A stretch of DNA of 64,000 nucleotides from JAEZAA01 sp964514485. GTDB lineage: Bacteria > Pseudomonadota > Gammaproteobacteria > Pseudomonadales > Oleiphilaceae. Both the position numbers and the translations under genes were made by a program. Below are positions 6,426 to 15,350 of the stretch, piece after piece; position 1 is the first letter of the stretch, and each line of letters opens with the position of its first letter. The stretch is from positions 38,612 to 102,611 of the forward strand of contig CAZEWG010000005.1 of assembly GCA_964514485.1 (NCBI GenBank), written 5' to 3'. The notes beneath the pieces are model-generated. The model was not told the DNA's origin. It did not search any database and worked only from the letters and a program-made list of their open reading frames with translations.

Positions 6426-7517
6426 TTACACGTTAAACCGGAAATGGATAACGTCGCCGTCCTGAACAATATATTCCTTGCCTTCCAGGCGCCACTTGCC
6501 GGCGTCTTTCGCGCCTTGCTCGCCTTTGTAGGTGATGAAGTCGTCGTAGCTGATGACTTCCGCCCGGATAAAGCCCCGTTCGAAGTCCGTGTGGATCACA
6601 CCGGCGGCTTGGGGAGCGGTCGCGCCCACTCGCACGGTCCAGGCGCGTACTTCCTTGACGCCAGCGGTAAAGTAGGTCTGCAGGCCCAGCAGTTTGTAGC
6701 CGGCACGGATGACGCGATCCAGGCCGGGCTCTTCCATGCCCAGGTCAGCCAGGAACTCGGCTTTTTCATCTTCATCCAGCTCGGCGATTTCGGCTTCCAG
6801 CTTGTTGCAAATGGGCACCACTTCAGCGCCTTCGGCGGCGGCAATTTCCCGCACCTGATCCAGCAGAGGGTTATTCTCAAAGCCGTCTTCCGCCACGTTG
6901 GCGATATACATGGTGGGTTTGATGGTCAGCAGGCACAGCTCCTTGATGACCGCCAGCTCTTCGTTGCTCAGATTCAATGAGCGCACCGGCTTGGCTTCGT
7001 TCAAGTGGGGGATCAGCTTTTCGATCACCGCCAGTTGCTGCTTGGCCAGCTTGTCGTTGCCTTTGGCGGCCCGCTCAATCCGCTTGACGGCTTTTTCCAC
7101 CGTATCCAGGTCGGCCAGGGCCAGTTCGGTGTTGATCACCTCGATATCGGCTGCTGGATTGACCTGGTTGGCCACGTGAATCACGTTGTCGTCTTGGAAG
7201 CAGCGTACCACGTGGGCAATGGCGTCGGTTTGGCGAATGTTGGCGAGAAACTGGTTACCCAGGCCTTCACCCTTGGAGGCGCCAGCGACGAGGCCGGCGA
7301 TATCCACAAACTCCATGGTGGTGGGCAGGACCCGCTGTGGCTTGACGATCTCGGCCAGTTTGTTGAGACGGGGGTCGGGCATGGGAACCACACCGGTATT
7401 GGGCTCGATGGTGCAAAACGGGAAGTTTTCAGCATCAATACCAGCCTTGGTGAGGGCGTTGAAGAGGGTCGATTTGCCCACGTTGGGCAGGCCGACGATA
7501 CCGCAGTTAAATCCCAT
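6426..7517 (-). CDS. ychF: Redox-regulated ATPase YchF (OBG family)
   Basis: A 363-residue P-loop protein of the Obg/HflX superfamily that binds ribosomes and, unlike its relatives, prefers ATP. The Walker A motif GLPNVGKST is at residues 9-17 and switch II is DIAGLVAGASKGEG. The guanine-specificity NKxD motif is replaced by NVAE in YIANVAED, as is usual for YchF. A coiled-coil region follows, then a C-terminal TGS domain ending DGDVIHFRFNV. Length and start match the family, and AGG precedes the ATG. It lies downstream of pth in the conserved prs-rplY-pth-ychF order, 148 bp away, so it probably has some promoter of its own. Confidence 0.97.
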   Translation of the reverse strand: MGFNCGIVGLPNVGKSTLFNALTKAGIDAENFPFCTIEPNTGVVPMPDPRLNKLAEIVKPQRVLPTTMEFVDIAGLVAGASKGEGLGNQFLANIRQTDAIAHVVRCFQDDNVIHVANQVNPAADIEVINTELALADLDTVEKAVKRIERAAKGNDKLAKQQLAVIEKLIPHLNEAKPVRSLNLSNEELAVIKELCLLTIKPTMYIANVAEDGFENNPLLDQVREIAAAEGAEVVPICNKLEAEIAELDEDEKAEFLADLGMEEPGLDRVIRAGYKLLGLQTYFTAGVKEVRAWTVRVGATAPQAAGVIHTDFERGFIRAEVISYDDFITYKGEQGAKDAGKWRLEGKEYIVQDGDVIHFRFNV

Positions 7518-7665
7518 GGCGATTACCTATATGAAAGATCAAGTAGAGCAAAGTCTGCTGGAAAGCGCCGTATTATAGCGGGCTAAGTCCAGGGCTTCTA
7601 TCAATTAGGGGAGGAGACCCCAGGGTTTAGGGTGTATGGCGAAGGTGAGAGAGGTGGGAGCAGCG

Positions 7666-8250
7666 TCAGGCTTTGAACGGATGCAGCTCGTTCATGGCGC
7701 GAGACAGATCGCCGTCCATCAATAAGGGCAGAATCCGGTTGCATTCTTCCATCAGGCTGTCGAACGCCTTGCGCTCGCTGATGCCGAATCGGCCCAATAC
7801 ATAATTCACCACTTGAGACTTGTCGCCCGGATGGCCAATGCCCAGCCGGAGCCGGTGGAAGTCGGCGCTGCCCAGGTGGGCAATGATATCCCGCAAGCCG
7901 TTGTGGCCCCCGTGGCCGCCACCTTTTTTGATGCGCGCGGTTCCCGGAGGAATATCCAGCTCATCATGGGCTACCAGAATCTGGTGGGGAGCAATTTTGT
8001 AGAACTGTGCTAGAGCACCGACAGCGGAGCCGCTGCGGTTCATGAAAGTTGTGGGGATGAGCAGGTGTAGATCATGCCGGCCGATTGCGATTTTGCCATA
8101 CAGGCCGTGGAACTTGCGTTCGGGGCGAAGTTGGATGCCGGCACTGCGTGCCAGCATCTCAACCAGTATTGCTCCGGCATTGTGGCGGGTATCTTCGTAC
8201 TCTTTGCCTGGGTTGCCCAGACCGACCAGTAACTGGATGGAATCCGCCAC
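7666..8250 (-). CDS. pth: Peptidyl-tRNA hydrolase
   Basis: A 194-residue hydrolase that frees tRNA from peptidyl-tRNA dropped off the ribosome. Active-site residues are all visible: Asn13 in GLGNPG, catalytic His23 in TRHNAG, Asn in FMNRSG, Asp in VAHDELDIPPG and Asn in GGGHGGHNGLRD. The start is GTG, preceded by GGAG at a good distance. It begins 18 bp after the rplY stop, so the two are almost certainly co-transcribed, a pairing common in gammaproteobacteria. Confidence 0.97.
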   Translation of the reverse strand: MADSIQLLVGLGNPGKEYEDTRHNAGAILVEMLARSAGIQLRPERKFHGLYGKIAIGRHDLHLLIPTTFMNRSGSAVGALAQFYKIAPHQILVAHDELDIPPGTARIKKGGGHGGHNGLRDIIAHLGSADFHRLRLGIGHPGDKSQVVNYVLGRFGISERKAFDSLMEECNRILPLLMDGDLSRAMNELHPFKA

Positions 8251-8268
8251 AACGTCGCTCCGTCAGAA

Positions 8269-8898
8269 TTACTCAGCGCTTTCTTCGCTGCTTTCTGCTT
8301 CTTCGGAGCTGCCGCCACGGGTCTTGGTAACCGCAACCACGGGCAGGTCGTGATCGCTGCCTTGTTGCAGGGCAACGAAGGTCACGCCGGCAGGTACTTT
8401 CAGCTCGGACAGGTGAACCAGTTGGCCCAGCTCCAGGTCTGCCACGTCTACTTCGATGAACTCGGGCAGGTCGCGCGGCAAGCAGCTGACTTCAACTTCA
8501 GTCATGTGACGCTCGATCATGCCGCCGCCAAGCTTCACACCCTTACAGTTGTCTTCGTTGATGAAGTGCAGGGGAACGTTAACGGTAATCGCCTGGTCTT
8601 GAGAAACGCGCAGGAAGTCCGCGTGCAGGATTTCAACGCGGAATGGGTGACGCTGCAGGTCTTTCAGAATGACGGACTCAGTGGCGCCATCGACGTTCAG
8701 GGTCAGAATGGAGGAGTACAGAGCTTCGTTTTCCAGGGCTTTTTTCAGGTCCTTGGCGATAACACTCAGCAGTTGCGGCTCTTTGTCACTGCCGTACAGG
8801 ATGGCCGGAACCTTGCCGTCAGCGCGGCGTAGGCGGCGGCTCGCACCTTTCCCCTGAACGCTACGCTTCTCAGCGAAAATCACAATTGCGTTTGACAT
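8269..8898 (-). CDS. rplY: 50S ribosomal protein L25/general stress protein Ctc
   Basis: A 209-residue long-form L25 that binds 5S rRNA in the large subunit. The N-terminal L25 domain runs over roughly residues 1-95 (KGASRRLRRADGKVPAILYG is typical). The C-terminal CTC beta domain follows over roughly 100-190, and the tail is very acidic (SSEEAESSEESAE). E. coli L25 has only the N-terminal domain; the long form is usual in Pseudomonas relatives. A clear GAGG ribosome site precedes the ATG. It lies between prs and pth on the same strand. Confidence 0.96.
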   Translation of the reverse strand: MSNAIVIFAEKRSVQGKGASRRLRRADGKVPAILYGSDKEPQLLSVIAKDLKKALENEALYSSILTLNVDGATESVILKDLQRHPFRVEILHADFLRVSQDQAITVNVPLHFINEDNCKGVKLGGGMIERHMTEVEVSCLPRDLPEFIEVDVADLELGQLVHLSELKVPAGVTFVALQQGSDHDLPVVAVTKTRGGSSEEAESSEESAE

Positions 8899-8961
8899 GA
8901 TGTTTTCCTCAAATAAAAGGCAAAAAACGACAACAACCCGCGACCAGGTTATTGCCGCTTA

Positions 8962-8985
8962 CGAAACGCCGCCTCGAGGGCGGCG
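8962..8985 (-). terminator. GC-rich hairpin between prs and rplY
   Basis: On the minus strand CGCCGCC and GGCGGCG form a 7-bp stem around a CTCGA loop and are followed by TTTCG. It sits 60 bp after the prs stop and about 65 bp before rplY. It may attenuate read-through or act as an RNA leader element; the short T-run makes it a weak terminator. Confidence 0.5.
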
Positions 8986-9044
8986 CGGGAGCAAAGGCCG
9001 AAGCCCTCGCAAATACTTTCGTGCTTTAATCCGGGTAATCGTGC

Positions 9045-9989
9045 TTAGCGGAACATCGCACTGATGGATTCTTCATTGCAGACCCGGCGGATAGACTCAG
9101 CCAACAGGCCCGCTAATGAAAGCTGGCGGATTTTAGCACATTTAATAGCGTTTTCCTGCAGGGGAATGGTATCCATAACCACCACTTCATCCAGTACGGA
9201 GTTGGTGATGTTGTCCACTGCGGGGCCAGACAAGACCGGGTGCGTGATGTAGGCGATGACGCGCTCCGCCCCTTGATCCTTCAGGGCCTGGCCGGCTTTG
9301 CAAAGCGTGCCGGCGGTATCGACGATGTCGTCTACCAGAATACAGGTTTTGCCGCTGACGTCACCGATGATGTGCATGATTTGCGCTTCATTGGCGCGGG
9401 GGCGGCGCTTGTCAATGATGGCCAGGTCGGCGTCGTCGAGGCGCTTGGCCACCGCCCGTGCCCGTACCACGCCACCCACGTCGGGAGAAACCACGATAAA
9501 GTTTTCCAGGCGCAGACGCTCAATATCGTCCAGCATGACGGGCGTCGCGTACGCGTTATCAACTGGGATATGGAAAAAGCCTTGGATTTGGTCTGCGTGC
9601 AGGTCAACGGTCAGCAGGCGGTTGATACCTACGCCGGTCATCATGTCGGCGACGACCTTGGCACTGATGGGAACCCGGGAAGAGCGGGGGCGGCGGTCCT
9701 GGCGGGCATAGCCAAAGTAGGGAACCACGGCGGTAATCCGGCTGGCGGAGGCGCGACGCAGGGCGTCAGCCATGACCAGCAGTTCCATCAGGTTATCGTT
9801 TGTGGGGGCACAGGTCGGCTGGATGATGAAGACATCTCGACCACGTACGTTTTCGTTGATTTCGACGGAGACTTCCCCGTCACTGAATTTTCCGACGGTC
9901 GCATCGCCTAGAGGGATATGGAGGATATCCGCAACTTTTCGGGCCAGCTCGGGATTTGCATTCCCGGTAAATACCATCAACTTCGACAC
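9045..9989 (-). CDS. prs: Ribose-phosphate pyrophosphokinase (PRPP synthase)
   Basis: The enzyme makes 5-phosphoribosyl-1-pyrophosphate from ribose-5-phosphate and ATP, feeding nucleotide, His and Trp synthesis. Hallmarks include FSDGEVSVEINENVRG, the ATP loop region PYFGYARQDRR, the ribose-phosphate loop VDDIVDTAGTLC and the C-terminal NEESISAMF. I chose the GTG at 9989 (VSKLMVFTGNANPELA) rather than an ATG nine codons upstream: it gives 314 residues, nearly the E. coli length, and AGG sits at the right spacing. It lies downstream of tRNA-Gln and ispE on the same strand, a conserved gammaproteobacterial arrangement. Confidence 0.97.
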   Translation of the reverse strand: MSKLMVFTGNANPELARKVADILHIPLGDATVGKFSDGEVSVEINENVRGRDVFIIQPTCAPTNDNLMELLVMADALRRASASRITAVVPYFGYARQDRRPRSSRVPISAKVVADMMTGVGINRLLTVDLHADQIQGFFHIPVDNAYATPVMLDDIERLRLENFIVVSPDVGGVVRARAVAKRLDDADLAIIDKRRPRANEAQIMHIIGDVSGKTCILVDDIVDTAGTLCKAGQALKDQGAERVIAYITHPVLSGPAVDNITNSVLDEVVVMDTIPLQENAIKCAKIRQLSLAGLLAESIRRVCNEESISAMFR

Positions 9990-10042
9990 GGTCACTACCT
10001 GCTGGAGCTTATGCATGTTGGCTTGGAGAACGGCTTAGAATG

Positions 10043-10117
10043 TGGCTGGGGTGGAAGGATTCGAACCTCCGAATGGCGGGATCAAAACCCGCTGCCTTAC
10101 CGCTTGGCGACACCCCA
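10043..10117 (-). tRNA. tRNA-Gln (anticodon TTG)
   Basis: The 75-nt minus-strand sequence starts TGGGGTGTCGCCAAGCGG and ends CACCCCA-GCCA. The acceptor stem pairs TGGGGTG with CACCCCA. The anticodon stem GCGGG/CCCGC encloses loop TTTTGAT, with anticodon TTG at 10085-10083. The unusual first base U and the overall body match E. coli tRNA-Gln closely, and CCA is encoded. It begins 15 bp after the ispE stop, so it is probably processed from an ispE-prs transcript. Confidence 0.97.
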
Positions 10118-10132
10118 GTGAAGTGTACAAAG

Positions 10133-11008
10133 CTATTGCAGCTCTGCTCGAGTCTGTCGTGAGAGGAGTTCGTGAACCGGTGACCGGTTGACTCCTTGTG
10201 CGACAAACCCTTTAAAGTTTGCCGGTAACAGGGAGAAGACATATCGGCATTCTTCTTCATTGGTGAAGCTTGCAAAAATGCAGGCCCCTGTTCCTGTTAA
10301 TCGAGCTTTGCCATATTGGCTGAGCCAACCAAGTGCATCCTTCACTTTTGGGTAGTGCTCTGAAACGATTGGCTGGCAGTCGTTTCGTAGTTGCTTCAGT
10401 TGTCCCTCAAGAGCGGGCGCTATTGTGATCTTTGGCGTGTCTCTTGTCAACACTTCATTTGAAAATATTTCTTTTGTGCTGATTTGGCAGTCCGGAGCCA
10501 CAACCAAATACCAGTATGAAGTTAATTCAACGGGAGTCAACTGCTCGCCGATCCCCTCGGCCCAGGCAGTATGGCCCCGCACAAAAACCGGAACGTCTGC
10601 GCCCAGGCGGACGCCAATGGCAGCCAGCTCGTCCAGGCTCAAGCCGAGCCCCCAGAGATGGTTCAGGGCCAGCAGGGTCGTGGCGGCGTCGGAACTGCCG
10701 CCACCGATTCCGCCCCCCATGGGGAGACGCTTTTCCAAATGAATGTTGGCCCCCAGGCGACAGTCGGTCTCTTGCTGGAGCATTCGGGCGGCCCGCACCA
10801 CCAGATTGGATTCGGGAGGGAGGCCCGGAAACTCGGGGGTCAGTTCAATGGTGGGATCGGGACGTGTCTGGAAGCTGAGTTCATCCCCGTAATCCAGAAT
10901 CTGGAACAGGGTTTGAAGCTCGTGGTAGCCGTCGGGACGGCGTCCGGTAATGTGAAGAAACAGGTTCAGTTTGGCCGGAGCCGGCAAGGTCAGGGCTTTG
11001 GACATCAT
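10133..11008 (-). CDS. ispE: 4-diphosphocytidyl-2-C-methyl-D-erythritol kinase
   Basis: A 291-residue GHMP kinase that phosphorylates CDP-methylerythritol in the MEP pathway to isoprenoids. The ATP-binding glycine loop is PMGGGIGGGSSDAAT at residues 96-110. The N-terminal PAKLNLFLHITGRRPDGYH holds the conserved Lys, GADVPVF the conserved Asp, and the GHMP C-terminal motif is LTGTGACIFA. Its ATG overlaps the lolB TGA in an ATGA junction, so translation is probably coupled. Length is normal for the family. Confidence 0.96.
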   Translation of the reverse strand: MMSKALTLPAPAKLNLFLHITGRRPDGYHELQTLFQILDYGDELSFQTRPDPTIELTPEFPGLPPESNLVVRAARMLQQETDCRLGANIHLEKRLPMGGGIGGGSSDAATTLLALNHLWGLGLSLDELAAIGVRLGADVPVFVRGHTAWAEGIGEQLTPVELTSYWYLVVAPDCQISTKEIFSNEVLTRDTPKITIAPALEGQLKQLRNDCQPIVSEHYPKVKDALGWLSQYGKARLTGTGACIFASFTNEEECRYVFSLLPANFKGFVAQGVNRSPVHELLSRQTRAELQ

Positions 11009-11676
11009 GAAAGCGGATTCGTCAGATCCCAGTTGTGAATGATAAACGTCAGCCGGACATTGTCGCGGCGCAGGACGATTTTGCGGGGTAAAGCGTAGGG
11101 AGAGGTGCTGTGGTAGCTTTCGTAGGTAATGCTCCAGCCCGCCTGCTCAAGTTGGTATAGATTGCCGCTTTGATCGAACAGCATGTCCTGAAACGGACCG
11201 GGGGCGGGGATGCCTTTGACCCAGTATAGAAGATGGCTGATAGGCAGGCTCCAGCCCACCTGTTGCTGGATCAGCCCTTCCGGGTTTTCGGAATACACCG
11301 GGCGTTCGCCGGAGCGGGTAAACCAAATGGCCTCCGGTGTGCCCTGGATGGAAGTGGCGCCCAGCCCGAACACGGGTGAGGATAGGTTGATGTCGAAGCG
11401 CAGGTCTTGCTGCACCCATTGATTGATGACCGCGCTGTCGCTGCGGTTGTCCTGACGCACGCCGAGTTTGCCGGAAACCTGCCAGTGGGTGACCTCCCGC
11501 AGGGCGAGTTGCTGCTGGGTCCAGCCGGGTGGCGCTTCTACTTGAGTCTGGACGGGCGGAGCGGCACAGCCTGCGAGCAGCAGGAGGCAGAGCAGAGTGG
11601 CGCCCCCCAGCCCCTGCAAGTTGAACTTAGCGGGGTGTGTCCAGGCAAGACGGGCCCGAAAGCTATTCATTTGCAT
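11005..11676 (-). CDS. lolB: Outer-membrane lipoprotein LolB
   Basis: A 223-residue lipoprotein that receives lipoproteins from LolA and inserts them in the outer membrane. A hydrophobic signal ends in the lipobox LLLAGC with the lipidated Cys at residue 37. The mature part has LolB-type features: VSGKLGVRQ, SPVFGLGATSIQGTPE, a central WSLPISHLLYWVKG and the C-terminal RLTFIIHNWDL. The signal is long, so the true start could be the second ATG at 11670. The 5' end overlaps the upstream TPR gene by a few bases and the 3' end overlaps ispE, indicating one operon. Confidence 0.93.
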   Translation of the reverse strand: MQMNSFRARLAWTHPAKFNLQGLGGATLLCLLLLAGCAAPPVQTQVEAPPGWTQQQLALREVTHWQVSGKLGVRQDNRSDSAVINQWVQQDLRFDINLSSPVFGLGATSIQGTPEAIWFTRSGERPVYSENPEGLIQQQVGWSLPISHLLYWVKGIPAPGPFQDMLFDQSGNLYQLEQAGWSITYESYHSTSPYALPRKIVLRRDNVRLTFIIHNWDLTNPLS

Positions 11677-13447
11677 CGCTCGCCTGTGCTCCCAGCCGGC
11701 TCATGGTTCCTGTAATCAAAGGGTTGCCCGGATGTTCCGACAAGCTTTCCAGCCAAACCCGCATCGCCTCGTCTTGTTGGCCGGAGATCCAGAGCACCTC
11801 ACCTAAATGAGAGGCGACTTCGGGGTCGGGAAAGCGCTCGTAGGCCAGCCGCAGCCAGTTCAGGGCTTGTTCCAGGTTGCCCAGACGGTATTCCGCCCAG
11901 CCCATGCTATCCATAATGGCGGGGTTGTCGGGCTTGAGGGCCAGCGCCTTTTCAATCAGCCCATAGGCTTCCTGATAGCGATCAGTACGGTCCGCCAGAA
12001 TATAGCCCAGGGCATTGAGGGCGACGGCGTTGTCGGGCTCCTTGTCCAGAATCTGGCGCAGATCCCGTTCCATGGCGTCGATATCGTTGAGTTTGTCGTG
12101 GATCGACGCGCGTATATAAAGCAGTTGCGAGTCCTCGGGCTGCTCCTGAAGGGCGTCGTTGACCGCGATCATGGCCGCTTCATATTCTTCCAGTTCCATT
12201 AGCAGGTTGATTTGCAGTTGCTGGATCTGCTGAGACTGGTCGGGAAAGCTATTTTGGGCCCGTTCGAACAGGTTTAAGGCCTCCGGCACACGCTCCGTGG
12301 TGGCGAGCAGGTAAGCTGAGCGGCCCAGGGCAGTAAAGAAGTGCGTGCCGCTACGCACCTGTTGGTAATGTTTCAGGGCGTCGTCAACTTGCTGTTCCTG
12401 GTCGGCCAGGCGGGCCAGGTAAAAATGGGCCTCGTCGGTATGTTGTCGGTCCTGGAGCAGTTCCTGAAGTTGTTGGCGGGCCAGGTCCGTCTGCTTGTTT
12501 TCAATCGCCACCAGAGCGTAGGACAGCTTCAGGCCGGGAGTATCCGGGAAGCGCTCCATGAGTTTGCGAAACTCTTCCTGGGCCAGCTCGAGCTCCTGAT
12601 TGTCGATCAGCAATCGGGCGTAGATGGTTCCGAGTTGGCGGTTGTCCGGATGCTGGCGGCTGACTTTCTTCAAATAAGCCAGGGCCGCGTCCAGTCCCTT
12701 GACCTGATGCAGCAGTCGCGCGCGCATCAAGAGCGCAGGCTGATGCTCGGGATCTTCCTGAAGTAGCTGGTCGATGGAGGACAAGGCCTCGGGGTGCTGT
12801 TCATTGAGCTCCTGCAGGATGGCATGGCCGAAGATAATCTCCAGGTTATCCGGATGGCGGCTACGCAGGTTGCCATATAAGGCCAGGAGTTGCTCGCGGT
12901 CTTCTTCGGAAAGGTTTTTGGCATGTAGCGCCAGATTGTCAAAGTTGGTGCTGCCTTCCAGATTCAGCAACTGCTCCATGTGGGCGACTGCACCTTCGTA
13001 ATCCCGGGTACGAATCAGGGCGATGGACGCAAGGTGGTGGGGCTCTGAAGCGCTAGGGTCCAGCTCGCTCCACAGCTCGGCCATCTCCAGCAGCTCTGGC
13101 TCGGCCTTCAGGAACTGGCTGATCCGCAGGGCACGGATCACGACACCCAGGTCCCGATTGCGGCGGGCTTCGGCGACATAGTTTTGCAGAGCTATGTCAA
13201 ATTGGTTACGTTGACCGGCAATTTCAGCGGATAGCAGGGTGTACAGGGAATCTTTGGTAAACTCTCCGGGGGCGCTGAACTCGGAGGGTGCGGCCAGGGC
13301 CTGTAAATCTTCCTGGGAAATCGGAAGCAGGGTTTCTGCCGGAGAAATCGTTCCGGACGTTGAAAGGTCCTGGCGTTGTAGGCTGCTGCAGGCGCTCAGG
13401 GTGATGGAAACCGCCAAGGCAGTTAACGGCAAAACGATTTTTCGCAT
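11663..13447 (-). CDS. TPR-repeat outer-membrane lipoprotein
   Basis: A 594-residue tetratricopeptide-repeat protein. The ATG at 13447 gives a clean lipoprotein signal, MRKIVLPLTALAVSITLSAC, with Cys at residue 20; a GTG four codons upstream was rejected. Many degenerate TPR units follow from about residue 100 to the end, the clearest being NAVALNALGYILADR, RYQEAYGLIEKALALKPDN and LEQALNWLRLAYERFPDPE. Proteins of this kind sit directly upstream of lolB in many Pseudomonas-like genomes; the role is not established. Overlap with lolB implies co-translation. It probably mediates protein-protein contacts at the inner face of the outer membrane. Confidence 0.88.
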   Translation of the reverse strand: MRKIVLPLTALAVSITLSACSSLQRQDLSTSGTISPAETLLPISQEDLQALAAPSEFSAPGEFTKDSLYTLLSAEIAGQRNQFDIALQNYVAEARRNRDLGVVIRALRISQFLKAEPELLEMAELWSELDPSASEPHHLASIALIRTRDYEGAVAHMEQLLNLEGSTNFDNLALHAKNLSEEDREQLLALYGNLRSRHPDNLEIIFGHAILQELNEQHPEALSSIDQLLQEDPEHQPALLMRARLLHQVKGLDAALAYLKKVSRQHPDNRQLGTIYARLLIDNQELELAQEEFRKLMERFPDTPGLKLSYALVAIENKQTDLARQQLQELLQDRQHTDEAHFYLARLADQEQQVDDALKHYQQVRSGTHFFTALGRSAYLLATTERVPEALNLFERAQNSFPDQSQQIQQLQINLLMELEEYEAAMIAVNDALQEQPEDSQLLYIRASIHDKLNDIDAMERDLRQILDKEPDNAVALNALGYILADRTDRYQEAYGLIEKALALKPDNPAIMDSMGWAEYRLGNLEQALNWLRLAYERFPDPEVASHLGEVLWISGQQDEAMRVWLESLSEHPGNPLITGTMSRLGAQASDANE

Positions 13448-14020
13448 AATAATTAACACAATCCCGACAAGGTTTGCGGTTTAAAAAAGCCCGTTTCAAT
13501 AAAGCCTGGGCAGATTAAGTCTAGACCCTAATGAAATAGGCTTCGTCGCTCTCTGGTCTTCCCCGCACCCGAACTGGCACTCTTTGCCTTGGCAGGCTTT
13601 GCCTGGCAGAAACGAAGCGTCTATATACAGTCCAGACGGTGTCTGCCTTGTCTGGAGCCGCTCGCGGCAACGGGAAGCAGGCGACTTAAAGCTCCGGCAA
13701 GCATAAACCGTTACGCCGTCCGGGTAAAAGGGCTGGTTCTAAAAATGGATAGATCATGCAAAATGGCAAAAGTTGCACCAATCAGCTCTTGGGGTGGTCA
13801 TAGTTGTGCTGTTTTTGTACAAGATTTGGTCCGGTAATGGATGTTCGGGCTGCTTGAGGCGCTGTGCTGTGGCAAAATGAACGTTTTTGGCTGGGATCGA
13901 GGGGCTGACGCGAGGCTTTTGCGTATTCTCCTGCTCGGTTTCGCCTATTAACATACGATTCCCGCCCAACTGGCTCTATTTAGGAGGCCAAGCAATTTGG
14001 GCGCAAATGTGTAAGGTTGT
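13448..14020. other. Large divergent intergenic region upstream of hemA, no gene seen
   Basis: About 570 bp separate the divergent TPR lipoprotein gene and hemA. The only open frames are short (82 aa or less), lack ribosome sites and show no recognisable protein. A perfect AGGAGG lies at 13982-13987, eight bases before a five-codon frame TTG-GGC-GCA-AAT-GTG-TAA (13997-14014) that ends six bases before the hemA ATG and is in frame with it. I cannot assign promoters with confidence. The region may carry regulation of tetrapyrrole synthesis. Confidence 0.5.
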
Positions 14021-15346
14021 ATGACGCTTCTGACTCTGGGTATCAATCACAAGACTGCTCCGGTGGCTATACGGGAGCGGGTGGCGTTTGCGCCGGAGAA
14101 TCTGAAGGAGGCGCTGCGAGAGGTTTGTTCAGCGTCGCAATTGCAGGAAGCAGCCATTCTTTCCACCTGTAACCGCACGGAGCTTTATTGCTCGGCGAAC
14201 TCCAGTGATGCGCGCCGTATTCTCGCCTGGCTGAGTGAATACCACGGGCTGAACCAAGCGGAACTGGAAGCCTGTAGCTATATGTACCGGGATGAGGCGG
14301 CCGTTCGCCATATCATGCGGGTGGCCTGTGGTCTGGACTCCATGGTGCTGGGCGAGCCCCAGATTCTCGGGCAGCTGAAGACGGCGTACGCTGCCGCACA
14401 GGACGCCGGGAGCGTCGGTGGCTTTCTGGACCGGTTATTCCAGCGGACTTTTTCCGTGGCCAAGCGGGTCCGAACCGAAACCCGGATTGGTGAAAACCCG
14501 GTGTCGGTGGCCTATGCCGCGGTACACCTGGCGCAGCGGATCTTCTCGGATTTGCATGATACCCGCGCCCTGCTGATCGGCGCCGGTGAAACGATCGAGC
14601 TGGTCGCCCGCCATCTTAACGAGGCGGGTGTGCGGCGCATGATCGTCGCGAACCGGACGGTGACACGTGCACAGGCGGTAGCGGATGAGTTCGGCGGCCG
14701 GGCCATTACGCTCACTGAAATTCCGAAGGCGCTTGAAGAGGTGGATATTCTCATCACCTCTACCGCCAGCCCCCTGCCGATCCTGGGCAAGGGCATGGTG
14801 GAGCGGGCCATCAAGGTACGCAAGCACCGTCCCATCTTCATGGTCGACCTGGCGGTGCCGCGGGATATCGAAGAAGAAGTGGCCGATCTGGCCGATGTGT
14901 TTCTATACACTGTGGATGACTTGCAGCAGGTCATCGAAGAAAATATCCGCTCCCGTCAGGGCGCTGCGGAAGAAGCGGAACACTTGATCGAGGCGGGTGC
15001 CGCCGAGTTCATGTACCACCTGCGTTCGTTAAGCGCGGTTTCGGTGTTGCGCCAGTTCCGTGAGCAGGTTGAGTCGGTTCGGGATCAGGAGGTGGCCAAA
15101 GCCCTGAAGTCCCTGGAGCGCGGCGAATCCGCCGAACAGGTGCTGCGGTCCATGGCCCGGGCCCTGACCAACAAGTTTCTGCATCATCCCAGTGTTCAGG
15201 TGCGCAAGGCCAGTGCCGAGGGGCGCCTGGAGGTCAGTGACTGGCTGCGGGAGTTGCATCAATTACCGCCGGAAGAAGCCGGTGTTTCGCTAATGAAGTC
15301 GGAGCAGTCGCGGCCGGCAAAACCATCACCGGACGATAGCGTTTGA
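14021..15346 (+). CDS. hemA: Glutamyl-tRNA reductase
   Basis: A 441-residue NADPH enzyme that reduces glutamyl-tRNA to glutamate-1-semialdehyde, the committed step of tetrapyrrole synthesis. The catalytic Cys50 is in LSTCNRTELY, and His97 and the region CGLDSMVLGEPQILGQ are present. An NADP Rossmann loop (LLIGAGETIELVARHL) and a C-terminal dimerisation helix follow. An in-frame TAA directly precedes, so the ATG at 14021 is the start; the ribosome site AAGG is modest. It heads the conserved hemA-prfA-prmC order with 4 bp to prfA. Full length for the family, slightly long at the C-terminus. Confidence 0.97.
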   Translation: MTLLTLGINHKTAPVAIRERVAFAPENLKEALREVCSASQLQEAAILSTCNRTELYCSANSSDARRILAWLSEYHGLNQAELEACSYMYRDEAAVRHIMRVACGLDSMVLGEPQILGQLKTAYAAAQDAGSVGGFLDRLFQRTFSVAKRVRTETRIGENPVSVAYAAVHLAQRIFSDLHDTRALLIGAGETIELVARHLNEAGVRRMIVANRTVTRAQAVADEFGGRAITLTEIPKALEEVDILITSTASPLPILGKGMVERAIKVRKHRPIFMVDLAVPRDIEEEVADLADVFLYTVDDLQQVIEENIRSRQGAAEEAEHLIEAGAAEFMYHLRSLSAVSVLRQFREQVESVRDQEVAKALKSLERGESAEQVLRSMARALTNKFLHHPSVQVRKASAEGRLEVSDWLRELHQLPPEEAGVSLMKSEQSRPAKPSPDDSV

Positions 15347-15350
15347 GCGC

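Noticed and set aside
13589..13837. 82-codon plus-strand frame in the hemA upstream gap
   Set aside because: No ribosome site, unusual Arg/Ser-rich composition and no family resemblance.
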